Made by a program: the position numbers and the translations under genes. From positions 21,442 through 85,441 of the forward strand of contig CAMTON010000003.1 of the NCBI GenBank assembly GCA_947074105.1: a stretch of 64,000 nt of DNA, given 5' to 3'. The DNA comes from an uncultured Bacteroidales bacterium (GTDB lineage Bacteria; Bacteroidota; Bacteroidia; Bacteroidales; JAUNSR01). Numbering within the stretch: the stretch's first letter is position 1; every line of letters starts with the position of its first letter. Shown piece by piece: positions 10,881 through 20,785 of this stretch. The notes under the pieces are model-generated. The model saw only the letters and a program-made list of their open reading frames with translations. It was not told where the DNA came from and did no database searches.

Positions 10881-11666
10881 ATGAACAAATATTTAAATTT
10901 ATCAGTTATTCAATTCGATATAAGTTGGGAAAATAAAGAAAAAAATCTCCGGCGCTTATCAGAATTAGTTCATTTAAATTCTGAAAAAAACAAGACTGAT
11001 ATATATATTGTACCGGAAATGTTTACAACCGGATTTACGATGAATTCTGATTCTCTTGCTGAAAATATTCATCAGGAAACCATTTTAAAAGTTAAAGAGC
11101 TTGCTACCAAATACGATTGCGCTTTTTATGGATCTTTTATATGTCGTGAGGGAGAGAATATTTACAACAGAGGGTTTTTCATAGCTCCGGATATCGAAGA
11201 ATATTATGATAAGAAACACCTTTTCAGCATTGGATCGGAAACACTTCATTTCAAAGCAGGTGAAAATCAGAAGATCGTAAGCTATAAAGGTTGGAATATC
11301 ATGTTACAGATTTGCTATGATCTCAGATTCCCGGTATGGTGCAGAAATACGGATAACGATTATGATATCATTCTTTTTGCAGCCAACTGGCCAAAATCAA
11401 GACAATATGCCTGGGACACTCTTCTTCGGGCAAGAGCCATTGAGAATTGTTGCTATGTAGCTGCCGCAAACCGTTCAGGTGAAGACAATAACGGTAATAT
11501 TTACCGTGGTGGTTCTGCAATAATCGACATGAAAGGAAAGGCTCTCAGCATTGCCCGGGATGACAAAGAGGATATAATCAACGATTCTGTTTCATATGAA
11601 GATCTGCAGAAATTCAGACTTAAATTTCCGGTATGGAAAGATTCTGACCTTTTTAAGTTATTATAA
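10881..11666 (+). CDS. Nitrilase-superfamily amidohydrolase (omega-amidase/YafV-like)
   Basis: VPEMFTTGF (Glu), YDKKHLFSIG (Lys), LQICYDLRFPVWCRN (Cys) catalytic triad motifs. Confidence 0.9.
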   Translation: MNKYLNLSVIQFDISWENKEKNLRRLSELVHLNSEKNKTDIYIVPEMFTTGFTMNSDSLAENIHQETILKVKELATKYDCAFYGSFICREGENIYNRGFFIAPDIEEYYDKKHLFSIGSETLHFKAGENQKIVSYKGWNIMLQICYDLRFPVWCRNTDNDYDIILFAANWPKSRQYAWDTLLRARAIENCCYVAAANRSGEDNNGNIYRGGSAIIDMKGKALSIARDDKEDIINDSVSYEDLQKFRLKFPVWKDSDLFKLL

Positions 11667-11731
11667 TGCTCAAAAAATAAACATTTATACCATAATATGT
11701 TTTAATATATTAAACTTAAATATCAAACCTC

Positions 11732-12343
11732 ATGATTATGAAAAAGTTAATTTATTCCGCAGTTATTATTATCTCTGCAGTGACATTATTTAGTTGCAAC
11801 TCAAAAAAAGATAAAAAAGAGGAATCTAAAACAGCTATAGAATGTAAGAAAGATGACAAATCTGTGTGTTGCACTAAATCTCTTCAGGGTGAATGGATCG
11901 TTGCTTCTGTTAAAGGTAAAGCTATAAATCCTGCCGATTCTGTTTTCATTGGCTTTGACATTAAAGACAATAAAATATACGGCATGACAGGCTGTAACAG
12001 ATTGATGGGTGAATTCAAGGTTTCTGATGACTATAAACTTTCATTTGATAAACTTGGTTCAACTAAAATGGCCTGCCCTAAAGATAAAGAAGACGTAGAA
12101 AAAGAAGTTCTTGCAGCTCTTCCGGAAGTTAAGGAATTCAAAATCGGTGAATGTACCGATTCAACAGAAACTGTATCTCTTCTTGACAAAGACAAAAAAG
12201 AAATCTTCGTTCTTAACAAAAAACTGACTCCTCCGGCAAAACCTGCTGTTGATCAGACTAAAGACTCAACTAAAACTCAGGACAAAGACACTACTAAGTC
12301 AAAAGATGCTGCGAAAACAGACAAAAAGGACAAAAAGAAATAA
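11732..12343 (+). CDS. META-domain (HslJ-like) lipoprotein with Lys/Asp-rich C-terminal tail
   Basis: Lipobox VTLFSC; LQGEWIVASVKGKAI...GMTGCNRLMGEFKV...LGSTKMACP. Confidence 0.85.
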   Translation: MIMKKLIYSAVIIISAVTLFSCNSKKDKKEESKTAIECKKDDKSVCCTKSLQGEWIVASVKGKAINPADSVFIGFDIKDNKIYGMTGCNRLMGEFKVSDDYKLSFDKLGSTKMACPKDKEDVEKEVLAALPEVKEFKIGECTDSTETVSLLDKDKKEIFVLNKKLTPPAKPAVDQTKDSTKTQDKDTTKSKDAAKTDKKDKKK

Positions 12344-12372
12344 CAACATAAAGCATACTGCTTTTATTTAAA

Positions 12373-12420
12373 AAGAGTCGGATACAGCGATAATAAAATC
12401 TGTATCCGACTCTTATTTTT
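12373..12420 (+). terminator. Intrinsic terminator after META lipoprotein
   Basis: AAGAGTCGGATACAG...CTGTATCCGACTCTT followed by ATTTTTTT. Confidence 0.75.
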
Positions 12421-12683
12421 TTGTCTGACCGAACCGTATTACTTTTTCAGTAATAACATTTTATTATTTTTAATAAAATCCGCCTCTACTGCTCAACCCT
12501 CCAGATCACAGAACCGGATACCGGAGAATGCACGTTCAGACTATGGCTGACGATCGAAATCACTCCTGCCGGTGTGCGCCTATGCCGAAGCCGGAAGACG
12601 AAAGCTCTCACGTCAGGAATCTTATCGAAGACGGGTATAGATTATGAATCCACCCAAAACAGAAAACAGGCAGAATTCCATAA

Positions 12684-12716
12684 AAAAGGGGATATATCTT
12701 CCGATATATCCCCTTT
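12684..12716 (-). terminator. Intrinsic terminator downstream of aspS
   Basis: AAAGGGGATATATC/GATATATCCCCTTT stem. Confidence 0.7.
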
Positions 12717-12732
12717 GTAATTATATAAGTTA

Positions 12733-14493
12733 TTAATCTTCTTTTGGCAGATTAAGTTCAAGGAACAGCTCTTTAAGCTGAGCATCATCAATTTTAGAAG
12801 GAGCATCATTCATAACGTCTCTTCCTGAATTGTTTTTAGGGAAAGCGATACAGTCTCTGATAGAATCAAGACCTGCGAACATAGAAACAAGTCTGTCAAG
12901 ACCGAAGGCAAGACCGCCATGAGGTGGCGCTCCGTATTTAAACGCATCCATAAGGAATCCAAACTGATCCTGAGCCTGCTCATCAGAGAAGCCAAGAAGC
13001 TGGAACATACGTTTCTGAAGACCTCCGTCGTGAATACGAATAGATCCTCCGCCAAGCTCAACACCATTGATTACCATATCATAAGCCCATGCTCTTACCT
13101 TACCCGGATCTGTATCAAGCAAAGCAAGATCATCCGGATTAGGCATTGTAAACGGATGGTGCATAGCATAGAATCTCTGAGAATCTTCATCCCACTCAAA
13201 CAGAGGGAAATCAACAACCCATAAAGGAGCAAAAGTATCTTTATCTCTAAGACCCATTCTCTCTCCCATCTCTAAACGAAGTTCACAAAGCTGCTTCTGA
13301 GCTTTACGTCTGTCTCCACAAAGTATCAGAAGAAGATCCCCGGGTTTTGCATCACATCTTTCAAGCCATGTTTTAATAACATCAGCAGAATAAAATTTAT
13401 CAACTGAAGATTTAATTGATCCGTCCTGCTCATATTTAACATAAACAAGACCTTTAGCTCCGATCTGAGGACGTTTCACAAAATCCGTAAGCTGATCAAG
13501 TTGTTTTCTTGTATATGATGCACAACCTGTAGCACAGATAGCACCTACATATTCTGCAGAATCGAACACAGGGAAATTATGTCCTTCCGTAAGGTCTTTG
13601 ATCTCAACAAACTTCATATCGAAACGGATATCCGGCTTATCACAACCGTAGAAATTCATGGCATCTTCCCATGTCATTCTTGGAAATGCTTCTGCGAAGT
13701 CTATATCTTTCACATATTTGAACAGGTGACGCATAAGTCCTTCAAACATATTCAAAACATCTTCCTGCTCAACAAAAGTCATTTCACAGTCAATCTGAGT
13801 GAACTCAGGCTGACGGTCAGCTCTAAGATCTTCATCTCTGAAGCATTTTGCTATCTGAAAATATCTGTCAAAACCTGAAACCATCAAAAGCTGTTTGAAA
13901 AGCTGAGGTGACTGTGGTAATGCATAAAATTCACCCGGATTCATTCTTGAAGGAACCACAAAGTCTCTTGCTCCTTCCGGAGTTGACTTAATAAGTATAG
14001 GAGTTTCTACTTCAAGGAAGTTTTCAGCATCAAGGAAACGGCGTGTTTCGAATGCTATCTTATGGCGAAGCTCCATGTTTGATCTTACATTATTTCTTCT
14101 AAGATCAAGATATCTGTACTGCATTCTTATATCGTCACCACCGTCTGTATTATCTTCAATAGTGAAAGGAGGTACAGCCGAGCTGTTTAAAAGCTTCATA
14201 TCACTCACAATAATCTCTATATCACCGGTAGGCATATTAGGATTCTTGTTCGAACGCTCTGAAACAACACCTTTAACCTGAATCACATATTCACGACCAA
14301 GTTTATTTGCCTGTTCGCAAAGTTCGGCGTTAATATCATTGTTAAACACTAATTGTGTTACTCCATATCTGTCGCGAAGATCAACGAAGGTCATTCCCCC
14401 CATTTTTCGGTTTTTCTGAACCCACCCCGCTAGTGTAACTTCCTGCGAAACATTATCTATTCGCAAATCTCCACAAGTACAGCTTCTTAACAT
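12733..14493 (-). CDS. aspS: Aspartyl-tRNA synthetase
   Basis: [11 protein letters not shown]...[59 protein letters not shown]. Confidence 0.96.
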   Translation of the reverse strand: MLRSCTCGDLRIDNVSQEVTLAGWVQKNRKMGGMTFVDLRDRYGVTQLVFNNDINAELCEQANKLGREYVIQVKGVVSERSNKNPNMPTGDIEIIVSDMKLLNSSAVPPFTIEDNTDGGDDIRMQYRYLDLRRNNVRSNMELRHKIAFETRRFLDAENFLEVETPILIKSTPEGARDFVVPSRMNPGEFYALPQSPQLFKQLLMVSGFDRYFQIAKCFRDEDLRADRQPEFTQIDCEMTFVEQEDVLNMFEGLMRHLFKYVKDIDFAEAFPRMTWEDAMNFYGCDKPDIRFDMKFVEIKDLTEGHNFPVFDSAEYVGAICATGCASYTRKQLDQLTDFVKRPQIGAKGLVYVKYEQDGSIKSSVDKFYSADVIKTWLERCDAKPGDLLLILCGDRRKAQKQLCELRLEMGERMGLRDKDTFAPLWVVDFPLFEWDEDSQRFYAMHHPFTMPNPDDLALLDTDPGKVRAWAYDMVINGVELGGGSIRIHDGGLQKRMFQLLGFSDEQAQDQFGFLMDAFKYGAPPHGGLAFGLDRLVSMFAGLDSIRDCIAFPKNNSGRDVMNDAPSKIDDAQLKELFLELNLPKED

Positions 14494-14535
14494 ATTATTT
14501 CGTATATAAATTATATAATTCTTCTTTATACCTTA

Positions 14536-14574
14536 TTTAAAGGCTGATTCGTTCCCCTGACGGGGTCCTTTAAA
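14536..14574 (-). promoter_or_regulatory. Structured leader element upstream of aspS (nested hairpin)
   Basis: TTTAAAGG...CCTTTAAA outer stem enclosing a CCCC-TGAC-GGGG inner hairpin, 43 nt upstream of the aspS start. Confidence 0.45.
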
Positions 14575-15022
14575 CAAACTGCAAATTTACAATAATAATA
14601 TTGCTTTACAATATAATAGCTTTTAATCTTATATATCGCAAACCGGATAAAAGACCTTAATCATATGACTTAATAAAAACAACTTAATTCAAAGAGTGAT
14701 TTCTAACGGCAATAACTTATACATATTTATTAACAACAGGAGATTTCCGGGCAAAAAAAGCCTTCCGGCAATCATCACTGAGGATAAAAACATCAAATAA
14801 ATCTAAAAGGGTTATTTTGCCTGAAATGGCATAAATTATAATTTGTTAAATTTTTAAGGATATGTTTTATAACCTACACTAAAAATAAAGGATTTATTAA
14901 TAAATATATGTAAATTAGTGTACGGGACAGGAAAATACTTAAGGAATGCATAATTCTTGAATGAAAAAATTAATATTTAAAATAAAAAAGATACTTTTTT
15001 TTACATCTATTAGTTTTTTTAT

Positions 15023-15030
15023 TATATTTG
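15023..15030 (+). promoter_or_regulatory. Putative -7 promoter element TATATTTG
   Basis: Matches the Bacteroidetes TAnnTTTG consensus upstream of the ECF sigma gene. Confidence 0.45.
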
Positions 15031-15160
15031 CTCGCAAGAGATAGGAGTTATAACAAATAGACTATGAAAAATGTTCATTTATCAGATTAAATATTTGACA
15101 TTTTAACAATAACGAGAATTATTTGCAACCATAAAAAAACATACTTATAAAATTACAATT

Positions 15161-15676
15161 ATGACTTACCTTAGTGTTCAACAACAGCTTTTAAATATGC
15201 AGGATAAGCTTTTTCGCTACGCTGTAGGAATTACAGGGAATGTAGACGAAGCTAAAGATCTTTTACAGGAAACCTCTCTTCAGGTATTAAACAAGGAGGA
15301 CAAATTTACTGCAGATACAAATTTTAAAGCATGGGTGTTTACTTTAATGAAAAATGTATTTATAAACAACTACCGCAGATCAGTGATTGAACAGCGAATA
15401 TTAAAGGAAAACATCACTACAAGTTTTTTCGCAGCAGACGATCAGATATCCTTATTTTGTGATGATACTGATATAACACTGTCTGATCTACGTCAGGCAA
15501 TAATGCAGCTTGATCAGAAATACAGAAATCCGATTTCTTTGCTTCTGGCCGGATATTCATATCAGGAAATTTCGGATAAGACAGGAATATCGGTAGGAAC
15601 ATTGAAAAGCCGCGCATTTGAAGGAAGAAAAAGACTTAGGAATATTCTTTCTCCGAGACCTGCGATGGCAAGATAA
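15161..15676 (+). CDS. ECF-type RNA polymerase sigma factor
   Basis: LFRYAVGITGNVDEAKDLLQETSLQVL (sigma2) and YRNPISLLLAGYSYQEISDKTGISVGTLKSRAFEGRKRLR (sigma4). Confidence 0.92.
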   Translation: MTYLSVQQQLLNMQDKLFRYAVGITGNVDEAKDLLQETSLQVLNKEDKFTADTNFKAWVFTLMKNVFINNYRRSVIEQRILKENITTSFFAADDQISLFCDDTDITLSDLRQAIMQLDQKYRNPISLLLAGYSYQEISDKTGISVGTLKSRAFEGRKRLRNILSPRPAMAR

Positions 15677-15706
15677 AAGAAAAGAAATTATGACTTTATA
15701 TATAGA

Positions 15707-15751
15707 AAAAGCTCCGCATTTATGAATTTATTTTCATAAAAGCAGAGCTTT
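15707..15751. terminator. Terminator hairpin between convergent sigma and pseudouridine-synthase-like genes
   Basis: AAAAGCTCCGC...GCAGAGCTTT imperfect stem. Confidence 0.55.
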
Positions 15752-15786
15752 CGTGTATTATAGCCGCTCATAAAAGCGTCCGATAT

Positions 15787-16890
15787 TTATCTTTTTGGTC
15801 TTGCTTTGGAGAAAGTTGTCTTTTTAGAAGTACCGGTCTTACCTTTACTTCCTTTCGTATCTTTCTTCATTTTTCTTACAGACTCAACAATAGATTTATT
15901 ATTTATCGCATCTTCCAGTCGCATACCTGCTTTTTTAGCAGCAACACGGCTTCTTTTCAATGTTTCAGCTTCCTGTTTTTTCAATTCTGACGATGTCAGT
16001 GCCGTTTTTACGCTTGCCTTCTTTTCAGTCTTTTTTCTACCTGATCTGAGCATTTTAGACTTCGGATTCTGAGAAGCCTCTGCCATCTTAAGTTCCTTAT
16101 TCCTTTTAAGGGAAGACTGCCATGCGGTGATCTTCTCCTCCCCCTTGCTCGATGTTGCTACGTATTTTTCTTTAACAACGGAAGCACTTTCAATATAACG
16201 GTTAAGGGCGTTGACTTCAGATGGAGTAAGGAAACGCCATTCTCCTGAAGAAAGGCTTTTAATGTTAAGGTCAAGAACAGAGTCACGTCTGCATGAAACT
16301 ATGATAAGATCAAGATCTTTGCATACCTTAGCGAACAGATCAATCAGCTCATAAGACGAACTTAAAACAAGAGTAAACTCATTTATCTTTTTTACAGAAA
16401 ATGAATCATCAGGAAAACCTGCCTTTATCATTTTTGAATTGATAGATTTCAGTTTTTCCTCCGTTACAGGGCGATTGAATGTCGTTATATATTCTTTAGG
16501 TATGCTGTTCAGATATGGAGTAATCTCATGAGCGACATCCCCATAGTTCGTAAGTAAAAGAAGACCTTCATAATCCTTATTCAATCGGAATATATTGTGA
16601 ACTCTTTCACTGAACTTTACATATCTTGAAATATTGTCTTTTACGTTTAGCTCGGTAGAACATGAGATACCTTCAGGCTTGTTGAACAGGATAAATATCT
16701 TTTCTTCTTTATTTTCAACCGGGCGGCCGTCAAATGTAATTTTATCGGAATCAAGATTTATCTTCATTCCGACAGTTGGTTTTTTTCCGTTTACCTTAAC
16801 TCTTCCGGCTTCGATATATGAATCAGCGTCACGTCTTGTACAAGAGATATTATCGCTGATGAATTTATTAAGTCTTATTAGATCACTCAT
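15787..16890 (-). CDS. RluF/RluB-type pseudouridine synthase homologue with S4 domain, long basic C-terminal tail, and Asn at the catalytic Asp position
   Basis: S4 region RLNKFISDNISCTRRDADSYIEAGRVKVNGK; FNKPEGISCS; IFRLNKDYEGLLLLTN where RLD is expected; Lys/Arg-rich final ~110 aa. Confidence 0.85.
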   Translation of the reverse strand: MSDLIRLNKFISDNISCTRRDADSYIEAGRVKVNGKKPTVGMKINLDSDKITFDGRPVENKEEKIFILFNKPEGISCSTELNVKDNISRYVKFSERVHNIFRLNKDYEGLLLLTNYGDVAHEITPYLNSIPKEYITTFNRPVTEEKLKSINSKMIKAGFPDDSFSVKKINEFTLVLSSSYELIDLFAKVCKDLDLIIVSCRRDSVLDLNIKSLSSGEWRFLTPSEVNALNRYIESASVVKEKYVATSSKGEEKITAWQSSLKRNKELKMAEASQNPKSKMLRSGRKKTEKKASVKTALTSSELKKQEAETLKRSRVAAKKAGMRLEDAINNKSIVESVRKMKKDTKGSKGKTGTSKKTTFSKARPKR

Positions 16891-17053
16891 TTCTTATATA
16901 ATATTTTACACAAAGGTATAAAAGTGTTTTGTTTCTCTTTTAATGAGAAGTTATTATTTGGAATATTAAACATATATGAATATGTTATTTTAATTATGTT
17001 TGCTTTTAAACTACAGAATAACGGTGATAACTGAGATTTTATAACATTATATT

Positions 17054-17061
17054 TATATTTG
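17054..17061 (+). promoter_or_regulatory. Putative -7 promoter element TATATTTG
   Basis: Consensus TAnnTTTG, 36 nt upstream of the next start codon. Confidence 0.5.
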
Positions 17062-17097
17062 CAGAAAATATAGATAAAACCAATTGTAATCGTCAAT

Positions 17098-17547
17098 ATG
17101 AATCCTGTAAGACAAATAACCAACTACCTGAAATCCCAAGGTTTCAGTCCTGAATACGACAAAGACTCATTCACACTGTTTGTTGAATCGCAGACAGATT
17201 CTGAGGATATCCAGTCAAGATTTTATTATGATCTGGATATGAAAGTCCTGTCATGCCAGGCTATTTATACAGAAGATCTTCCGAAAGAAAACTATTATGA
17301 ACTATGTGTTCTTGCAAATCTTCTTAATGAAGCTATAGGATTCGGTTCATTTATAATCCTTGACAGGGAAAATCTGATATTCGAAATAAACCATCTGACA
17401 GACAGTGACACTATTATGCCTGATGATGTTCTTGATAAGCTGTCAATGATTCCGTCTGAAGCTTTATTTGATCACATTAATGCTTTTAAGGAAGTTGCAG
17501 CAGGCAAAATGAAAGCAGAAGAGGCTTTTAAAGAAACTACATTATAA
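17098..17547 (+). CDS. YbjN / type III secretion chaperone-like domain protein
   Basis: ~150 aa acidic protein (MNPVRQITNYLKSQGFSPEYDKDSFTLFVE...ELCVLANLLNEAIGFGSFIL) with YbjN-like organisation. Confidence 0.55.
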   Translation: MNPVRQITNYLKSQGFSPEYDKDSFTLFVESQTDSEDIQSRFYYDLDMKVLSCQAIYTEDLPKENYYELCVLANLLNEAIGFGSFIILDRENLIFEINHLTDSDTIMPDDVLDKLSMIPSEALFDHINAFKEVAAGKMKAEEAFKETTL

Positions 17548-17552
17548 AGACA

Positions 17553-17597
17553 AAAAAATGCACGCAAAGATTATAAATCATTTTGCGTGCATTTTTT
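17553..17597. terminator. Bidirectional terminator
   Basis: AAAAAATGCACGCAAA...TTTTGCGTGCATTTTTT between convergent genes. Confidence 0.8.
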
Positions 17598-17617
17598 GTT
17601 TATCGTTATTATCTGTC

Positions 17618-19093
17618 TTAAGCTATAAAAGCTTTTTCTTCCGAAATCACAGATTCCTGCGAAACAGGTTTTATCTTATATCCTATTGCTGCAATAATAA
17701 GCGTCATAACAGGACTTATAATATTGAAGAAACAATAAGGCATATATGTAAGAGTCATAACTCCGAGCACCGACGATTGCGCCATACCGCATGTATTCCA
17801 TGGAATAAGAACAGATGTCACCGTAGCCGAGTCCTCAAGTGTACGGCTCAGCAGTTCGTCAGGAATACCTTTCTTCTTATAAGTTCCGAGAAACATTCTT
17901 CCAGGTAAAAGAATTGCAATATACTGATCGGCAGCCGCCGCATTTAGAAACAGACATGAAGTCACAGTAGAGGCAACGGTAGAAAAAGTGGATTTCATTA
18001 AAGTTGCCATTTTCTGAGTTATAGTCTGAAGCATACCGCTTGCTTCCATAACGCCTCCAAAGGTCATTGCACATATAACAAGCCATATAGTATTTAGCAT
18101 ACCACTCATTCCTTTTGTCGCAACAAGAGTATTTAAGACTTCATTTCCGGTCTCCGGTGTGGTTTTACCATACATCACTCTTACGATTGAAGTAAGTTTT
18201 CCAACCAAAGGAGTTGTACTGTCTCCTGCCAGCTCTGAAAGCATATCCGGCTGAAATATAAATGCAGCAATCGAACCTGTGATTACAGATGTGAATACTA
18301 CAACAATTGCCGGTACCCTTTTTAAGATAAGTGCAAATGTTATAAGCGGCACAATAAACAACCATGGCGTTATATTGTAGCTATCCGATAATGCCGTTAC
18401 CAGTTCTGAAGTATTGACAGCCGAATCACTTTTAAAACTTAGTCCGTATATAAGGTAAATGACAAGCGCTATTATAAATGAAGGCACAGTAGTTATCATC
18501 ATATATCTGATATGACGAAAAATAGGAACTCCCGCTACACTTGATGCCATATTAGTAGTTTCAGAAAGCGGAGAAACCTTGTCACCGAAATATGCTCCTG
18601 AAATTATTGCCCCGGCAATCCATCCCGTCTCAAAACCGAGAGCTTTTCCTATTCCCAACAACCCGATACCGATCGTTGCTATCGTTGTCCATGAACTTCC
18701 GGAGCTAACCGATATTATAGCAGCGGCAATACATGAGGTAACAAGAAAAAACGTAGGATTAATAAACTTAAGCCCGTAAAATATCATTGTAGGGATTATG
18801 CCGCTTACCATCCACGTTCCTGCCAGCGCGCCAATAAACAAAAGTAAAATGATTGCTGATGTTGAAGTAGAGATGCTGCTTATGATCCCCTTTTCAAGGT
18901 CATCCCACTTTCTTTTTTTTGATATCATTGATATGCCGGCAACAATAGCTGATGCTGAAAGTAATACAATCTGCACTGACCCGTCGAGAGCTGAATCGCC
19001 GAAAATTCGGACATTCAGGACAAGCATGACAATTAATGCAATAAGCGGAATGATGGAAATCGCGAATCCCGGTAGATTTCTATTCTGATTCAT
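17618..19093 (-). CDS. nhaC: NhaC-family Na+/H+ antiporter (start trimmed to MNQNRNLPGF)
   Basis: GAIISGAYFGDKVSPLSETTNMASSVAGV, NAAAADQYIAILLPGRMF, LEDSATVTSVLIPWNTCGMAQSSVLGV. Confidence 0.93.
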   Translation of the reverse strand: MNQNRNLPGFAISIIPLIALIVMLVLNVRIFGDSALDGSVQIVLLSASAIVAGISMISKKRKWDDLEKGIISSISTSTSAIILLLFIGALAGTWMVSGIIPTMIFYGLKFINPTFFLVTSCIAAAIISVSSGSSWTTIATIGIGLLGIGKALGFETGWIAGAIISGAYFGDKVSPLSETTNMASSVAGVPIFRHIRYMMITTVPSFIIALVIYLIYGLSFKSDSAVNTSELVTALSDSYNITPWLFIVPLITFALILKRVPAIVVVFTSVITGSIAAFIFQPDMLSELAGDSTTPLVGKLTSIVRVMYGKTTPETGNEVLNTLVATKGMSGMLNTIWLVICAMTFGGVMEASGMLQTITQKMATLMKSTFSTVASTVTSCLFLNAAAADQYIAILLPGRMFLGTYKKKGIPDELLSRTLEDSATVTSVLIPWNTCGMAQSSVLGVMTLTYMPYCFFNIISPVMTLIIAAIGYKIKPVSQESVISEEKAFIA

Positions 19094-19379
19094 TGAATAA
19101 AGCGTAGTTAATTTGATGAATATGTAACATTTATAATGTTGACGCAAAGTTAAGAGCTTTTATTTATATAGAATCGCTCTATTTAGTGAAATAGAGATAA
19201 TTAAATCTTAAATTTGATTTATGCGATAGAATAATCGTATGTTTGAAATTTTATTGATTTTTTTTATCACTATTTTGAGATATTTTGAATCAGGTTAAAA
19301 TTAAACATTAACTTTGCGCCAATTTAAAAATACCGAGGTCAATAAAGACGCTATAAAAATACAAACGCCTGATTTTAAA

Positions 19380-20525
19380 ATGGTTAAGAATTCATTGCAA
19401 AAATTATTATTATTGATGGCATTCATGTTAATTTCTATCAATAATAGTTATTCTTCCGACACAAAGAATAGTTCGGAAACAGAAAGAGAGGTTGTTCCGG
19501 ATGCGAATGAGAAAGCAGTAGAAGTAAAAAACGAAACAGAAAAACCTGCAACAGAAGCTATTACTAAAAACGAAGAAGTCAAACCTGTTGCCGAACACAA
19601 ATACACAGTGAAAGTCGGCGGATTTCTTACCGTAAGAAGCAGGTGGGACGATGTTCCGGGAAACAATCCGGGTTTTGACCTGAGATTTGCCCGTCTTACA
19701 CTTACAGGTAAACTTACTCCCGACTTTTCATATAAGTTTCAAAGTGAATTCGTCGGAACCGTTCGTATTCTTGACCTTATGCTGGGATGGAATAAATATG
19801 AATTCTTTAATGTCACTGCAGGTCAGCAGAAAAGAAACTTCACTTTTGAAAATTATCTTGCTCCTTTCGCAATTACAGTAAGCGACTATTCTCAGAATGT
19901 GCTTAATCTTGGTGGTTTCTTTGACCGTGTAGGAGAACATGCATGCGGAGGTCGTGATGTCGGCGTTACAGTTTCCGGAGAGTTCTTTAAAACAGGCAAC
20001 CACAATCTGTTTAAATATGCCTTAGGTGTATTTAACGGTGAAGGGATAAACAAAACTGATAAAAACAAGGGAAAAGATCTTATCGGATCTTTATATATAC
20101 AGCCGGTAAAAGACCTTTTCATTGGTGGAGGTTATTGGGACGGAGAATTCGGCCCGGATTCAATTTCAGTAGACAGAAAAAGATGGACTGTCGGTGTGAG
20201 CTATTCTTCAAAAGGATATATTTTCCGTTCTGAATATATTGCTTCTAAAGGAGGTATTCTTGAAAAAGATAACGTCGCTATGGCATCCGACGGATGGTAT
20301 GCGGTAGCAGAAGTGCCGGTATTTAAGAAATTCGGTGTTGGTGCGAAATATGACCTTTACAGAGATGACAAGACAATGAAAAACGCCACGATAAAATATT
20401 ACGGTTCTCTGAACTGGTATATTAATAAATACGTAATACTTCAGGGCTGTTATTGCTTTACCGATGACAGAGCAAAAAATACAGATTACAACGGAGTAGC
20501 TGTCCAGCTGTTTTTCCGATATTGA
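19380..20525 (+). CDS. Phosphate-selective porin O/P-like outer-membrane porin (start trimmed to MVKNSLQK)
   Basis: Signal peptide; VGGFLTVRSRWDD...FDLRFARLTLTGKLTPDFSYKFQSEF...GQQKRNFTFENYLAP; terminal LFFRY beta-strand. Confidence 0.8.
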   Translation: MVKNSLQKLLLLMAFMLISINNSYSSDTKNSSETEREVVPDANEKAVEVKNETEKPATEAITKNEEVKPVAEHKYTVKVGGFLTVRSRWDDVPGNNPGFDLRFARLTLTGKLTPDFSYKFQSEFVGTVRILDLMLGWNKYEFFNVTAGQQKRNFTFENYLAPFAITVSDYSQNVLNLGGFFDRVGEHACGGRDVGVTVSGEFFKTGNHNLFKYALGVFNGEGINKTDKNKGKDLIGSLYIQPVKDLFIGGGYWDGEFGPDSISVDRKRWTVGVSYSSKGYIFRSEYIASKGGILEKDNVAMASDGWYAVAEVPVFKKFGVGAKYDLYRDDKTMKNATIKYYGSLNWYINKYVILQGCYCFTDDRAKNTDYNGVAVQLFFRY

Positions 20526-20547
20526 TAAAATACTTAATAAGGATAAT

Positions 20548-20597
20548 AAAAATCCGCTATATATGATTCCGAAAACGGATATATATAGCGGATTTTT
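20548..20597 (+). terminator. Intrinsic terminator after porin
   Basis: AAAAATCCGCTATATAT...ATATATAGCGGATTTTT. Confidence 0.8.
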
Positions 20598-20785
20598 CTT
20601 TTAATATATTGTTATGGATATTTATTCCGGGAATTTGCATTATTATAATATCTCCGGGCGTATAAATAAAGGCTTGTTTGTTCTTATTTATTTGTGTTTA
20701 TTTAGATTATTCAACTATTTAATCATTATTTTTGTTTTTATATTGTTTATAGTAAATTTTAAAAACCATAATAAATTAAAATCTT

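Noticed and set aside
16887-17123. 78-aa minus-strand ORF between the pseudouridine-synthase-like gene and the YbjN-like gene
   Set aside because: Low-complexity AT-rich translation; region contains a promoter-like TATATTTG on the opposite strand.
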